Assembly: GCF_000975035.1 (NCBI RefSeq)
Contig: NZ_BBRA01000001.1
Location: forward strand, 434,001-498,000
Direction of reading: 5' to 3'
Source: Demequina flava
GTDB taxonomy: Bacteria > Actinomycetota > Actinomycetes > Actinomycetales > Demequinaceae
DNA: 64,000 nt
Positions 43,184-51,800 of the stretch are shown piece after piece. The notes beneath the pieces are model-generated. The model worked only from the letters and a program-made list of their open reading frames with translations, did no database searches and was not told where the DNA came from. Position 1 is the first letter of the stretch; every line of letters begins with the position of its first letter. Made by a program: the position numbers and the translations under genes.

Positions 43184-44812
43184 TTGTCCAAGCCTGCCCC
43201 CGCACAGTCCTCGCTTCAGGACGCCCTCGACGAGGGCATCTCCGAGTCCACGTACAAGCGGCGCTGGGCCATCCTCGCGACTCTGTGCCTGGGACTCATG
43301 ACCGCGATGATCGCGAACATGAGCCTCAACCTGGCACTGCCGGAGCTGGCGGTTGAGTTCTCGATGACGCAGCTCGAGCTGACTTGGGTTGTCGAGGCAT
43401 TCACCCTCGTGTTCGCAGCGCTCCTGTTCATCGCCGCGGCCATCGCGGACCGCTACGGGCGCAAGCGCGTGATGCTGGTCGGACTCGTGATCTTCGTGCT
43501 GTCTTCCGCGTATGCCCCGCTCTTCGCGACGACCGCGGGCGAGCTGATCGCCTCGCGCGCCGTCATGGGAATCGGCGCCGCGCTAGTGATGCCGACAACG
43601 CTGTCGCTGGTCAACGTGGTCTTCCCCTCCAAGGAGCGCCCCAAGGCCATCGCGATCTGGGCGGCCGTAGCGGGTGTGGGCATGATGATCGGCTCCGTGC
43701 TGACCGGACTCCTTCTGCACTTCTTCGACTGGCACGCCGCGTTCTACCTGGGCGCCGCGTTCGGCATCGTCGCACTCATCCTGACCATGCGCATCGTCCC
43801 CGAATCTGTCGACGAGAAGGCCACCCCGGTGGACTGGATCGGCGGACTGTTCGTGACCGTCGCGCTCGCCGGAATCGTCTACACGATCATGGAAGCGCCG
43901 TCGCACGGCTGGGAGACCTTGACCATTGGCGCGGCCGTCCTCGGTGCCGTCTCTCTCGCCCTCTTCATTTGGTGGGAAAAGCGCGTCGAGCACCCCATGC
44001 TCGACCTCACGCTGTTCAAGCGCCGCCGCTTTACGCTGTCAGTCATCTCCGTCACGCTGACGTTCTTCGCGATGATTGGCGCCTTCTACTCGATGACGCA
44101 GATCTTCCAGCTGGTCATGGACTACGACGAACTCACCACTGCACTGGCCATGATTCCCCCCATGCTGCCAATGATGATCGTTGGCCCCATGGTTCCCAAG
44201 TTGGTCGAGAAGGTCGGCTCCCGCTGGACGGTCATTCCTGGGCTCGTCATCATCGCGGCAGGATTCCTGCTCATGACGACGTGGCCAGTGATCCCGTCGT
44301 ACTGGGACTTCTTCTTCGCAATGACGATCATCATCCTCGGCATGGCGCTCGTGATGACCCCGGCAACGAACATGCTGATGGCGTCCGTGCCGCGCAACCG
44401 GTCCGGAATGGGATCGGCGATGAACGACACGACGCGCGAGCTTGGTGCGTCGCTCGGCATCGCACTGCTGGGATCCCTCATTGCCAATCAGTACACGTCG
44501 AGCATTTCGGACGTCGCCGAGCAGGTACCTGGCGAGGCTGGCGAGGCCGTCCAGGACTCGCTCGCGGGTGCCGTGGCCGTCACCGACGCCATGACCGCAG
44601 AAGGTGGCCAGGCGGCACAGATGGCTCCTGGCATTCTCGAGGCCGCGCAGACCGCCTTCATGGATGCTAGCCAGCACGCGATGCTCATTTCCGCGATCAT
44701 CGCGGGCGGCACCGCGATCCTGATGCTGCTCACGCTGCCACGCGGCGACAAGTCGCTGTCCGCGGAGCCCGGCCACTCGCTCGAGGAAACCGAAGAGGCC
44801 CACGCTCACTAG
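43184..44812 (+). CDS. MFS transporter, DHA2 (EmrB/QacA) drug:proton antiporter type
   Basis: 542 residues with 14 membrane helices. ADRYGRKRVML (about 87-97) is the conserved A-loop motif of MFS, and ELTWVVEAFTLVFAALLF carries the family's first-half pattern. Expected to pump out drugs or toxic metabolites using the proton gradient. Probable TTG start at 43184, five bases after AGGAG. Under the control of the divergent MarR. The C-terminal end is acidic and cytoplasmic. Confidence 0.88.
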   Translation: MSKPAPAQSSLQDALDEGISESTYKRRWAILATLCLGLMTAMIANMSLNLALPELAVEFSMTQLELTWVVEAFTLVFAALLFIAAAIADRYGRKRVMLVGLVIFVLSSAYAPLFATTAGELIASRAVMGIGAALVMPTTLSLVNVVFPSKERPKAIAIWAAVAGVGMMIGSVLTGLLLHFFDWHAAFYLGAAFGIVALILTMRIVPESVDEKATPVDWIGGLFVTVALAGIVYTIMEAPSHGWETLTIGAAVLGAVSLALFIWWEKRVEHPMLDLTLFKRRRFTLSVISVTLTFFAMIGAFYSMTQIFQLVMDYDELTTALAMIPPMLPMMIVGPMVPKLVEKVGSRWTVIPGLVIIAAGFLLMTTWPVIPSYWDFFFAMTIIILGMALVMTPATNMLMASVPRNRSGMGSAMNDTTRELGASLGIALLGSLIANQYTSSISDVAEQVPGEAGEAVQDSLAGAVAVTDAMTAEGGQAAQMAPGILEAAQTAFMDASQHAMLISAIIAGGTAILMLLTLPRGDKSLSAEPGHSLEETEEAHAH

Positions 44813-44839
44813 CCACCTGCGATCGGTAGGGTCTGGGGC

Positions 44840-45511
44840 ATGACAACCCCCGTACCCCTGCTCCTCGCCTCGCAGTCCCCCGCTCGCCTTGCCACACTTC
44901 GCTCGGCGGGCGTTGAGCCCGAAGTGATCGTGTCTGGCGTTGACGAGGACGCGATCCTGGAGCGCCTCAGTTCTGAGTACCCGGAAGCGGGTCCGGCCGA
45001 TGCTGTTCTCGCCTTGGCGCAGGCCAAGGCCGAGCATGTGGCCCGGGAGTACGAGACGGGTTCGATCGTGCTGGGTTGCGACTCCATGCTCGAGCTGGAC
45101 GGCGAGATTTACGGCAAGCCCGGCACGCCCGAGATCGCGCGCGAGCGCTGGCAGCGGATGCGGGGGCGTTCCGGGGTGCTCCACACGGGCCATTGGCTTG
45201 TCGATGATCGCGAGGATGGCACGCGCGGCTCGGTCGGGGCATCCTCCGACACGGTCGTGCACTTCGCGAATCTCACCGACGATGAGATTGACGCCTACAT
45301 CGCGACTGGCGAGCCACTCAAGGTTGCGGGGGCCTTTACGGTCGACGGCTTGGGCGGCCCCTACGTGGAGGGAATCGAGGGCGACTTTCATGGCGTCGTG
45401 GGCGTCTCGCTGCCCCTCCTGCGCGCGCTCCTCGCGGAACTATCGGTTCCGTTCCACACCCTCCGCGCATCGCCCCAGATTGTGGAGACTGCACAACCTA
45501 CGTCCGCGTAG
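44840..45511 (+). CDS. maf: Maf-like nucleoside triphosphate pyrophosphatase
   Basis: 223 residues. LLLASQSPARLATLRSAGV at the start, the acid residues in VLGCDSMLELDG and KPGTPEIARE, and GGPYVEGIEGDFHGVVG are Maf motifs. Maf enzymes hydrolyse non-canonical or methylated nucleotides and slow septum formation when overproduced. TAGGGT (44827-44832) lies 7 nt before the ATG: leaderless. Confidence 0.9.
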   Translation: MTTPVPLLLASQSPARLATLRSAGVEPEVIVSGVDEDAILERLSSEYPEAGPADAVLALAQAKAEHVAREYETGSIVLGCDSMLELDGEIYGKPGTPEIARERWQRMRGRSGVLHTGHWLVDDREDGTRGSVGASSDTVVHFANLTDDEIDAYIATGEPLKVAGAFTVDGLGGPYVEGIEGDFHGVVGVSLPLLRALLAELSVPFHTLRASPQIVETAQPTSA

Positions 45512-45643
45512 CCAAAGAAAAGGTCAACTCGATTGTGGGATTCCTACAATCGACCCCCGGCAACGTGTCACCGGCTACCAAAGTTCCCAATGCGCCCTCG
45601 TGAACACGCTGGGCGAGGCGGGCACGCGCGCTACGGTGTCGGG

Positions 45644-47431
45644 GTGTCCGCCTTTTCTTCAGTCCTCATCGCCAATCGCGGCGAGATCGCCGTCCGTGTG
45701 ATCCGCGCCTGCGCCGACGCCGGACTTCGCTCTGTCGCCGTCTACGCAGAACCCGACCGCGACGCCCCGCACGTCCGCCTCGCAGATGAGGCGTACTCGC
45801 TAGGAGGCGAGACCGCAGGCGAGACCTACCTCAACATCGACAAGCTCATTGATGTCGCCCGTCGCAGCGGCGCGGAGGCCATCCACCCGGGCTACGGCTT
45901 CTTGTCAGAGAACGCGTCGTTCGCGAGCGCGGTCATCGAGGCCGGCCTGACCTGGATTGGACCTTCGCCCGAGTCGATCGAGGGCCTGGGCGACAAGGTC
46001 AGCGCGCGCCACATTGCGCAACGCGCGGGCGCTCCCCTGGTTCCCGGCACCAAGGACCCCGTCGCTAACGCGGACGAGGTCCTGGCATTCGCGGACGAAT
46101 TTGGCCTGCCGGTCGCCATTAAGGCTGCCTTTGGTGGCGGTGGACGCGGGCTCAAGGTTGCTCGTACCCGCGAGGAGATTCCCGAACTGTTCGACTCTGC
46201 GACGCGTGAAGCCGTCGCCGCCTTTGGCCGCGGCGAGTGCTTCGTGGAGCGTTTCCTCGATAAGCCGCGCCACGTGGAGACTCAGTGCTTGGCGGACTCG
46301 CACGGCAACGTCGTGGTGGTCTCCACGCGCGACTGCTCGCTGCAGCGCCGCCACCAGAAACTCGTCGAAGAGGCGCCCGCGCCTTTCCTGACCGATGACC
46401 AGAACGCTCGCCTCGTCGAGTCCAGCGAGGCCATCCTCCGCGAGGCCGGCTACCAGGGCGCCGGCACCTGCGAGTTCCTCGTGGGCGTCGACGGCACCAT
46501 CTCCTTCCTTGAGGTCAACACGCGCCTCCAGGTTGAGCACCCCGTCACCGAAGAGGTCACGGGAGTTGACCTGGTTCGTGAACAGTTCCGCATCGCCGCG
46601 GGCGAGGAGATCTCGAATCTCAACCCCGTCACGCGCGGTCACTCGATCGAGTTCCGCATCAACGGCGAGGACCCGGGCCGCAACTTCATGCCGGCCCCGG
46701 GGCGCCTGAGCACGCTGACGTTCCCCTCCGGCCCCGGTGTCCGCGTCGACGCTGGTGTGCGTGAAGGCGACACCGTCTCCGGCAACTTCGACTCGATGAT
46801 CGCGAAGATCATCGTCACCGGTTCCACTCGCGAACAGGCCATTCAGCGCGCTCGCCGAGCACTCGCCGAGACCACGGTCGAGGGCATCCCCACCGTGATC
46901 CCCTTCCACCGCGCTGTCCTGGACGCCCCAGAGTTCACCGCCGCCCACGGCTCCTTCAGCGTTTTCACGACCTGGATTGAGTCGGAGTACGCAGAGACCG
47001 TCGCTGCTCTTGGCTCAACCGGTGCAGGCGTCGAGGTCGCCGCGGAAGCCGCAGCGACCGAGCGCGTCGTTGTCGAGGTGGGAGGCAAACGACTGGAAGT
47101 CGTCCTGCCCGCCGCGCTCGCGCAAGCTGGACGCGCCAACGCCCGCCGTGGCGCGGGTCCGGCTCGTCGCGCCACGCGACGCAACGGGGGCGCCTCGAAG
47201 GCGGCCGCGTCCGGCGACTCGCTGTGCTCGCCCATGCAGGGCACGATCGTGAAGATCGCGATCGAGGACGGCGCCGAGGTTTCCGAGGGCGATCTCATCG
47301 TGGTTCTCGAGGCGATGAAGATGGAGCAGCCGCTCGTTGCTCACAAGTCAGGCACGGTCACGGGCCTGTCGCACGCCGTGGGCGCGTCGGTCAGCTCCGG
47401 CACCGTCATCTGCGAGATCGCTTCCGCCTGA
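45644..47431 (+). CDS. Acyl-CoA carboxylase alpha subunit (biotin carboxylase plus BCCP)
   Basis: 595 residues. The biotin carboxylase part (about 1-450) begins [20 protein letters not shown], has the ATP-grasp glycine loop [14 protein letters not shown] and [15 protein letters not shown] linker and the biotin carrier domain end the protein, with the biotinylated Lys in EAMKMEQP (about 560). It carboxylates biotin and passes it to AccD. GTG 45644 is chosen because TACGGT (45632-45637) is 6 nt upstream; the longer frame has no support. The accD and accE genes are 5 kb upstream and not in the same operon. Confidence 0.92.
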   Translation: MSAFSSVLIANRGEIAVRVIRACADAGLRSVAVYAEPDRDAPHVRLADEAYSLGGETAGETYLNIDKLIDVARRSGAEAIHPGYGFLSENASFASAVIEAGLTWIGPSPESIEGLGDKVSARHIAQRAGAPLVPGTKDPVANADEVLAFADEFGLPVAIKAAFGGGGRGLKVARTREEIPELFDSATREAVAAFGRGECFVERFLDKPRHVETQCLADSHGNVVVVSTRDCSLQRRHQKLVEEAPAPFLTDDQNARLVESSEAILREAGYQGAGTCEFLVGVDGTISFLEVNTRLQVEHPVTEEVTGVDLVREQFRIAAGEEISNLNPVTRGHSIEFRINGEDPGRNFMPAPGRLSTLTFPSGPGVRVDAGVREGDTVSGNFDSMIAKIIVTGSTREQAIQRARRALAETTVEGIPTVIPFHRAVLDAPEFTAAHGSFSVFTTWIESEYAETVAALGSTGAGVEVAAEAAATERVVVEVGGKRLEVVLPAALAQAGRANARRGAGPARRATRRNGGASKAAASGDSLCSPMQGTIVKIAIEDGAEVSEGDLIVVLEAMKMEQPLVAHKSGTVTGLSHAVGASVSSGTVICEIASA

Positions 47432-47530
47432 CCTTCGCCCTCGTCCCCGGTGGGGCGGGACTGCGGAGAAGTCCACAGCCGTGCCAGCTCGCTTTCGCGA
47501 CCGCAGCACGTGCGCGGTAGCGTGACGAGC

Positions 47531-49531
47531 ATGACCGCCGCGCGCCGCTCCCTGGGCCTGATCGCCATCGCGACATGGCTCCTGATTGACTCACTGCGCA
47601 CAGCGGGGCCGCTCCTGCTCGACCTCGCCGAGCCCACGCCGGCTCCGGCGTATCTCGCAATTGCCGCAACACTTGTCGGCGGCGCGCTCCTTGCCTGGGT
47701 CGCGTCCCTTGCGTCAGAGTTCTTCTCTCACGGCGGCACCGTGTGGTTCCTGGTCTCCCTCACCGCCGTCTTCCGGATAGGCCTGCCGTTCCTCGATGGA
47801 GCCTGGATGATCGGCGCGGGGCTGTATGTCACGGCCCTCGCCATCGCCTCGGTCATCCTGGCCGCCCGGGTCGCCATGGGCAACGGCGCGGGGCCCACGT
47901 TGATGGCGGGTACCGCTCTTGGCGCCGCGGCTGCCGTCATCGAACAGACGATGCTGCGGACCCTCGACGCGGTCTGGCGCGACGACATCTGGGGCTGGGT
48001 GGCGATCGGAGTGGTCGCTTTGCTCGCGATCGCCAACGGCTGGCGGTGCCACGACCTCGAACCCGCGGCGCACACGCGCGGCTGGTGGGCGTACGGACTG
48101 TTCTGGGGGCTCATGGTTTACGCCTTCGCCAACGTCGGATACGTCGCATCGCAAGCGGATCTGCGATTGTCCTTCGCGGTTGCGCTCGCGGTCGTCGGCC
48201 TACTCCTGGGCGCCAGGCTCGCGGCATCGTCGGGGGCAATGCCAGGTGGCATCAACATCGCTCTGGTTACTCTCGGTGCAGCAGCGATCGCCGTCATGGC
48301 ACTCGTGCCCGGAACAGCGGCGGCTGTTGCCCTGCCTGCGGCAACAGCCATATCGACATTCGCCGTTGCGCTCGTCATGCGCACGGCCGAGGGAACCGCC
48401 TTGCGCAGTCTGGGTGCCTCGATGGCGTTCGTCGCGCTACTGGGCCTGCCCCTGCTCGCTGCGGAAGTAGATCGCCTGGCAGACCTTCCCTTGCGCCACG
48501 GGCTGCTGATCACGACGATTGGGCTCGTCCTCATGGCGGGTGCGTCGATGGCCGCCTGGAACCCCGTCAAGCCCCCAACTGCGCCGGGTGTCTTGCCGCG
48601 GATTGCCGTAGGCGTTCTGATCGTCGCAGGGGCGTCCTGGTGGACCCACGACCACTACGAGCAAGAGCGCACATTCTCCCAAAACTTCTTGCCCACGCCG
48701 GCCGTGATGGCGTGGAACCTCCATCACGGCGTCACGCCGTCAGGCGAGGCCGGACCTGGCGTGAACGCACAGCACGTGGCCGCCACGCTCACGGACAACC
48801 CCGTCGACGTCGCGATGCTGCAAGAGGTCGAACGCGGCGGCATCGCTGGCGGCGGCATCGACATGGTCGAGTATCTCTCCGGCGAGTTGAACTTGCCGTA
48901 CCTCTATGCCGGCGCGCAGACCCCGCAGTCGGGCAACGCCATCTTCACGTCCCGCCCCTTCTCGGACCCACGCTCGATCGACCTCGATAGCGCGGATGGT
49001 CCCGATCGCGGCGCGGTTTCGCTGTCATTCATGGGGGCCACGTACGTATCGACGCAGATTGGCCCCGACGACACCGACCTCACCGCGCGGGCTCGCGACT
49101 GGCTAGGTTCGGTGGGACCCACAGTGATCGGCGGCGACCGCGGAGACACCGCCCCCGGACTCGACGCAACAACCGTCTCGGTTCTGCTGGACTCGGGCTT
49201 CACCTTACCGAGCGCAGGCCTGCCAGGGGACGGCCTCGCGGCAACCGCCCTGGAATCCGAGGACGTGCGCGTCGACTTCCTCCTGGGTCGCGAAGTGGAG
49301 CTGAACGACTTCACTGTCCTCGACGTGCTGTGGTCGGACCACAGGCCGCTCATAGCCAGCGCCGTGACTGGGCTGACCGGGACCATCTCACCGGAGGCGG
49401 CGGAGGAATCCGGAGTCGACGCCGACACCACCTCACCAGAACCCAGCGCGGACCCAAGTGCGAGCGCCACGCCTGCCGACTCAGGCGCGTCAGAGTCCCC
49501 CAACCCGGAGGCCTCCCCCGAAGACGGCTAG
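47531..49531 (+). CDS. Multi-pass membrane protein fused to an EEP (endonuclease/exonuclease/phosphatase-like) domain
   Basis: 666 residues. The first 385 have about ten to eleven membrane helices; then an EEP domain (about 395-615), and a disordered Ser/Pro/Glu/Ala tail. EEP motifs present: AWNLHHG (Asn), MLQEVE (metal Glu), RVDFLLGR and SDHRPLIA (Asp-His). The usual GDFN motif appears as GGDRGD, losing the Asn, so metal-dependent catalysis may be altered. A comparable layout (membrane domain then EEP domain) occurs in eukaryotic Cwh43, which acts on GPI lipids; a role on a membrane lipid or its head group is a guess. TAGCGT (47518-47523) is 7 nt before the ATG: leaderless. Confidence 0.75.
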   Translation: MTAARRSLGLIAIATWLLIDSLRTAGPLLLDLAEPTPAPAYLAIAATLVGGALLAWVASLASEFFSHGGTVWFLVSLTAVFRIGLPFLDGAWMIGAGLYVTALAIASVILAARVAMGNGAGPTLMAGTALGAAAAVIEQTMLRTLDAVWRDDIWGWVAIGVVALLAIANGWRCHDLEPAAHTRGWWAYGLFWGLMVYAFANVGYVASQADLRLSFAVALAVVGLLLGARLAASSGAMPGGINIALVTLGAAAIAVMALVPGTAAAVALPAATAISTFAVALVMRTAEGTALRSLGASMAFVALLGLPLLAAEVDRLADLPLRHGLLITTIGLVLMAGASMAAWNPVKPPTAPGVLPRIAVGVLIVAGASWWTHDHYEQERTFSQNFLPTPAVMAWNLHHGVTPSGEAGPGVNAQHVAATLTDNPVDVAMLQEVERGGIAGGGIDMVEYLSGELNLPYLYAGAQTPQSGNAIFTSRPFSDPRSIDLDSADGPDRGAVSLSFMGATYVSTQIGPDDTDLTARARDWLGSVGPTVIGGDRGDTAPGLDATTVSVLLDSGFTLPSAGLPGDGLAATALESEDVRVDFLLGREVELNDFTVLDVLWSDHRPLIASAVTGLTGTISPEAAEESGVDADTTSPEPSADPSASATPADSGASESPNPEASPEDG

Positions 49532-49532
49532 G

Positions 49533-50936
49533 TCACATCCGCGAGGCGTCACCGAGGTGATGCAAGCGGCGTGCGACCTCCGCGGTGGTGCCTGACAACG
49601 ACGGGTACACGGTGAACGTGCCCGCGACATCGTCGACCGTGAGGTGATGCGTCACCGCGAGCGTCAGCGGGAAGATGTGCTCGCTAGCGCGTGACCCGAC
49701 GATCACAGCGCCCAAGACCTGACCGGTCACGGTGTGCCCAAAGATCTTGACGAAGCCACCGTCCATACCGAGCATCTTGGCGCGCGGATTGCGGGCCAGG
49801 TCCAGTCGGGAGACTTCGTAGAAGATTCCGCGTTCCTTGAGGTCCGCCTCGCTGGCACCCACAGTCGCGATTTCGGGAGCCGTGAACACCGCCGATGCCA
49901 CATGGCGCAGGTCGAGAGGCTGCACGGCGTCACCCAGCGCGTGCGCCATCGCGATGCGCCCCTGCGTCGCCGCGACCGAGGCCAGTGGCAATACGCCGGT
50001 GCAGTCACCCGCGGCGTAGATGCCGCGCGCAGAGGTTCGTGAAACTCGATCCACCGCGATGTAGCCGCGCTCGTCGATCGCGACCCCGGCATCGGCCAGA
50101 CCGACTCCGTCCGTGTTGGGCACCGATCCCACCGCCATGAGGCAGTGGCTGCCCTCGACCTCACGGCCATCGGTCAACGTGACGCGAACGCCCGCTCCGG
50201 TGTTGACGACGGTCGCAGCCCGGGACCCGCCCATCACGTTCATGCCGCGCTCAGCGAAGGCTTCCTGCACCAGTGCCGCGGCCTCAGGGTCTTCCTTCGA
50301 CAGCACGCGCTCACCGGAGGACACCAGCGTCACGCGGGAGCCCAGCAAGCTATAGGCGCCCGCAAACTCCGCTCCCGTCACGCCGGATCCCACCACAATC
50401 AGGTGCTCTGGCAACGCCTCGAGGTTGTACAGCTGCGTCCAGGTGAAGATCCGTTCGCCGTCGGGCTCCGCGCCGTCAACCACGCGAGGGCGAGCGCCGA
50501 GCGCGAGGAGGACAGCATCGGCCCTCAACTCGCTGCCGTTCACCTCAACGGTGCCGTCGGCCGTCAACGTTCCGGTGCCATCGACGATCTCGATGCCGTT
50601 CTTGGCCATTCGCGCCGCGATATCGCCCGACTGCTTCTCGACCAGCGCCCCCACACGTGCGTTCACGGCGCCCAGGTCGACGAAGTGCTCAGGAACCTCG
50701 TCAGCATCGGCCCTCTGTGCGTCGCGAATCCCCAACTGAGGCGCGCGGTCAGCGATGGTGCGCCATTCCGCGGTCGCGATGACCGTCTTGGAGGGAACCA
50801 CGTCTGTCAGGACAGCGTTGCCGCCCATCCCTTGACGCTCAATCAGGGTGACGTCCGCACCCGCCTTGCGCGCCACCAGCGCCGCCTCATACCCGCCTGG
50901 GCCTCCGCCAATGATCGCCACTGAAGTCGATGCCAT
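49533..50936 (-). CDS. LpdA-type NAD(P)H:quinone reductase (dihydrolipoamide dehydrogenase homologue without disulfide)
   Basis: 467 residues, a flavoprotein disulfide-reductase fold: GGGPGGYEAALVARKAG (FAD), VGSGVTGAEFAGAYS (NAD(P)), GIYAAGDCTGVLPLASVA and a dimerisation domain. The segment that normally has CxxxxC reads GMGGNAVLTDVVPSK, without either Cys, and the C-terminal catalytic His-Pro is Tyr-Pro (TVYPSLSGT). It therefore cannot reduce lipoamide. Mycobacterial LpdA (Rv3303c) shares these changes and reduces quinones. ATG 50936; earlier in-frame starts lie in the divergent promoter. Confidence 0.85.
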   Translation of the reverse strand: MASTSVAIIGGGPGGYEAALVARKAGADVTLIERQGMGGNAVLTDVVPSKTVIATAEWRTIADRAPQLGIRDAQRADADEVPEHFVDLGAVNARVGALVEKQSGDIAARMAKNGIEIVDGTGTLTADGTVEVNGSELRADAVLLALGARPRVVDGAEPDGERIFTWTQLYNLEALPEHLIVVGSGVTGAEFAGAYSLLGSRVTLVSSGERVLSKEDPEAAALVQEAFAERGMNVMGGSRAATVVNTGAGVRVTLTDGREVEGSHCLMAVGSVPNTDGVGLADAGVAIDERGYIAVDRVSRTSARGIYAAGDCTGVLPLASVAATQGRIAMAHALGDAVQPLDLRHVASAVFTAPEIATVGASEADLKERGIFYEVSRLDLARNPRAKMLGMDGGFVKIFGHTVTGQVLGAVIVGSRASEHIFPLTLAVTHHLTVDDVAGTFTVYPSLSGTTAEVARRLHHLGDASRM

Positions 50937-50999
50937 AGTGACTATTGTCTCGCACATGTCCCAGGCGAAGCACCCCACATGGGGACTACTGTCGTAGGT

Positions 51000-51800
51000 A
51001 TGAGCGAAGCAGCCACATATGCATCAGAAGCAGCAGCGGCCCTGGCGGCAGCCACCGGAGTCGAAAACCACGACATCGCCCTCGTACTGGGGTCTGGATG
51101 GGGCGGCGCGGCCGACCTCATCGGCGAGGAAGTGGCCTCCGTGCCCGCCTCCGAGATTCCCGGTTTCGCCGGGCACGTCGTTGCTGGCCACAATCCCACG
51201 CTGAGGTCCCTCAGGACGGCCGATGGTCGGGCTGTGTTGGTCCTCGGAGCGCGCCAGCATTTCTATCAGGTCCGCGACGCGGCGAAAGTAGTGCACGGCA
51301 TCCGCACGGCGGCGGCGGCGGGCTGCAAGCAGTTGGTGTTGACCAACGGCTGCGGATCGACACGCCCCGAGGTGGGACCCGGGTCCGTCGTGTTGCTGTC
51401 CGACCACATCAACCTCACCGGTGCGACGCCGCTTGAAGGCGCGACATTCGTCGACCTCACGCAGACCTACTCTCCGCGACTTCGCGACATTGCGCGTGAA
51501 GTTGACGGGGACCTGCACGACGGCGTCTACGTCCAGTTCACTGGGCCTCAGTATGAGACGCCTGCCGAGGTGAAGATGGCGACCGTCTTGGGTGGCGACC
51601 TCGTAGGCATGTCCACCGCGCTTGAGGCGATCGCTGCGCGTGAAGCCGGGATGGAGATCCTTGGCGTCTCCCTCGTCACCAACCTCGCCGCCGGAATTGG
51701 CGGCGAGACCCTCAACCACCAGGAGGTCATCGACGCCGGCACCGCCGCCGCGCCTCGCATTTCCCGCCTCCTGGCCGATGTCGTGGAGCGCATGCGATGA
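51000..51800 (+). CDS. Purine-nucleoside phosphorylase (trimeric type)
   Basis: 266 residues. VLGSGWGG (phosphate), GHNPTLR, FTGPQYETPAE (Glu for the ribose/base) and SLVTNLAAG (Asn for N7/O6 of the purine) mark the trimeric PNP family. It splits inosine and guanosine with phosphate to the base and ribose 1-phosphate. The ATG at 51000 is preceded after 7 nt by TACTGT (50987-50992): leaderless; the start 21 bases earlier would lie on the -10. Its stop overlaps the next gene (ATGA), coupling it to the sugar mutase. Confidence 0.93.
   Translation: MSEAATYASEAAAALAAATGVENHDIALVLGSGWGGAADLIGEEVASVPASEIPGFAGHVVAGHNPTLRSLRTADGRAVLVLGARQHFYQVRDAAKVVHGIRTAAAAGCKQLVLTNGCGSTRPEVGPGSVVLLSDHINLTGATPLEGATFVDLTQTYSPRLRDIAREVDGDLHDGVYVQFTGPQYETPAEVKMATVLGGDLVGMSTALEAIAAREAGMEILGVSLVTNLAAGIGGETLNHQEVIDAGTAAAPRISRLLADVVERMR

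Noticed and set aside
44039-45391. 450-codon minus-strand frame opposite the MFS and maf genes
   Set aside because: Spans two well-supported genes on the other strand; no motif.
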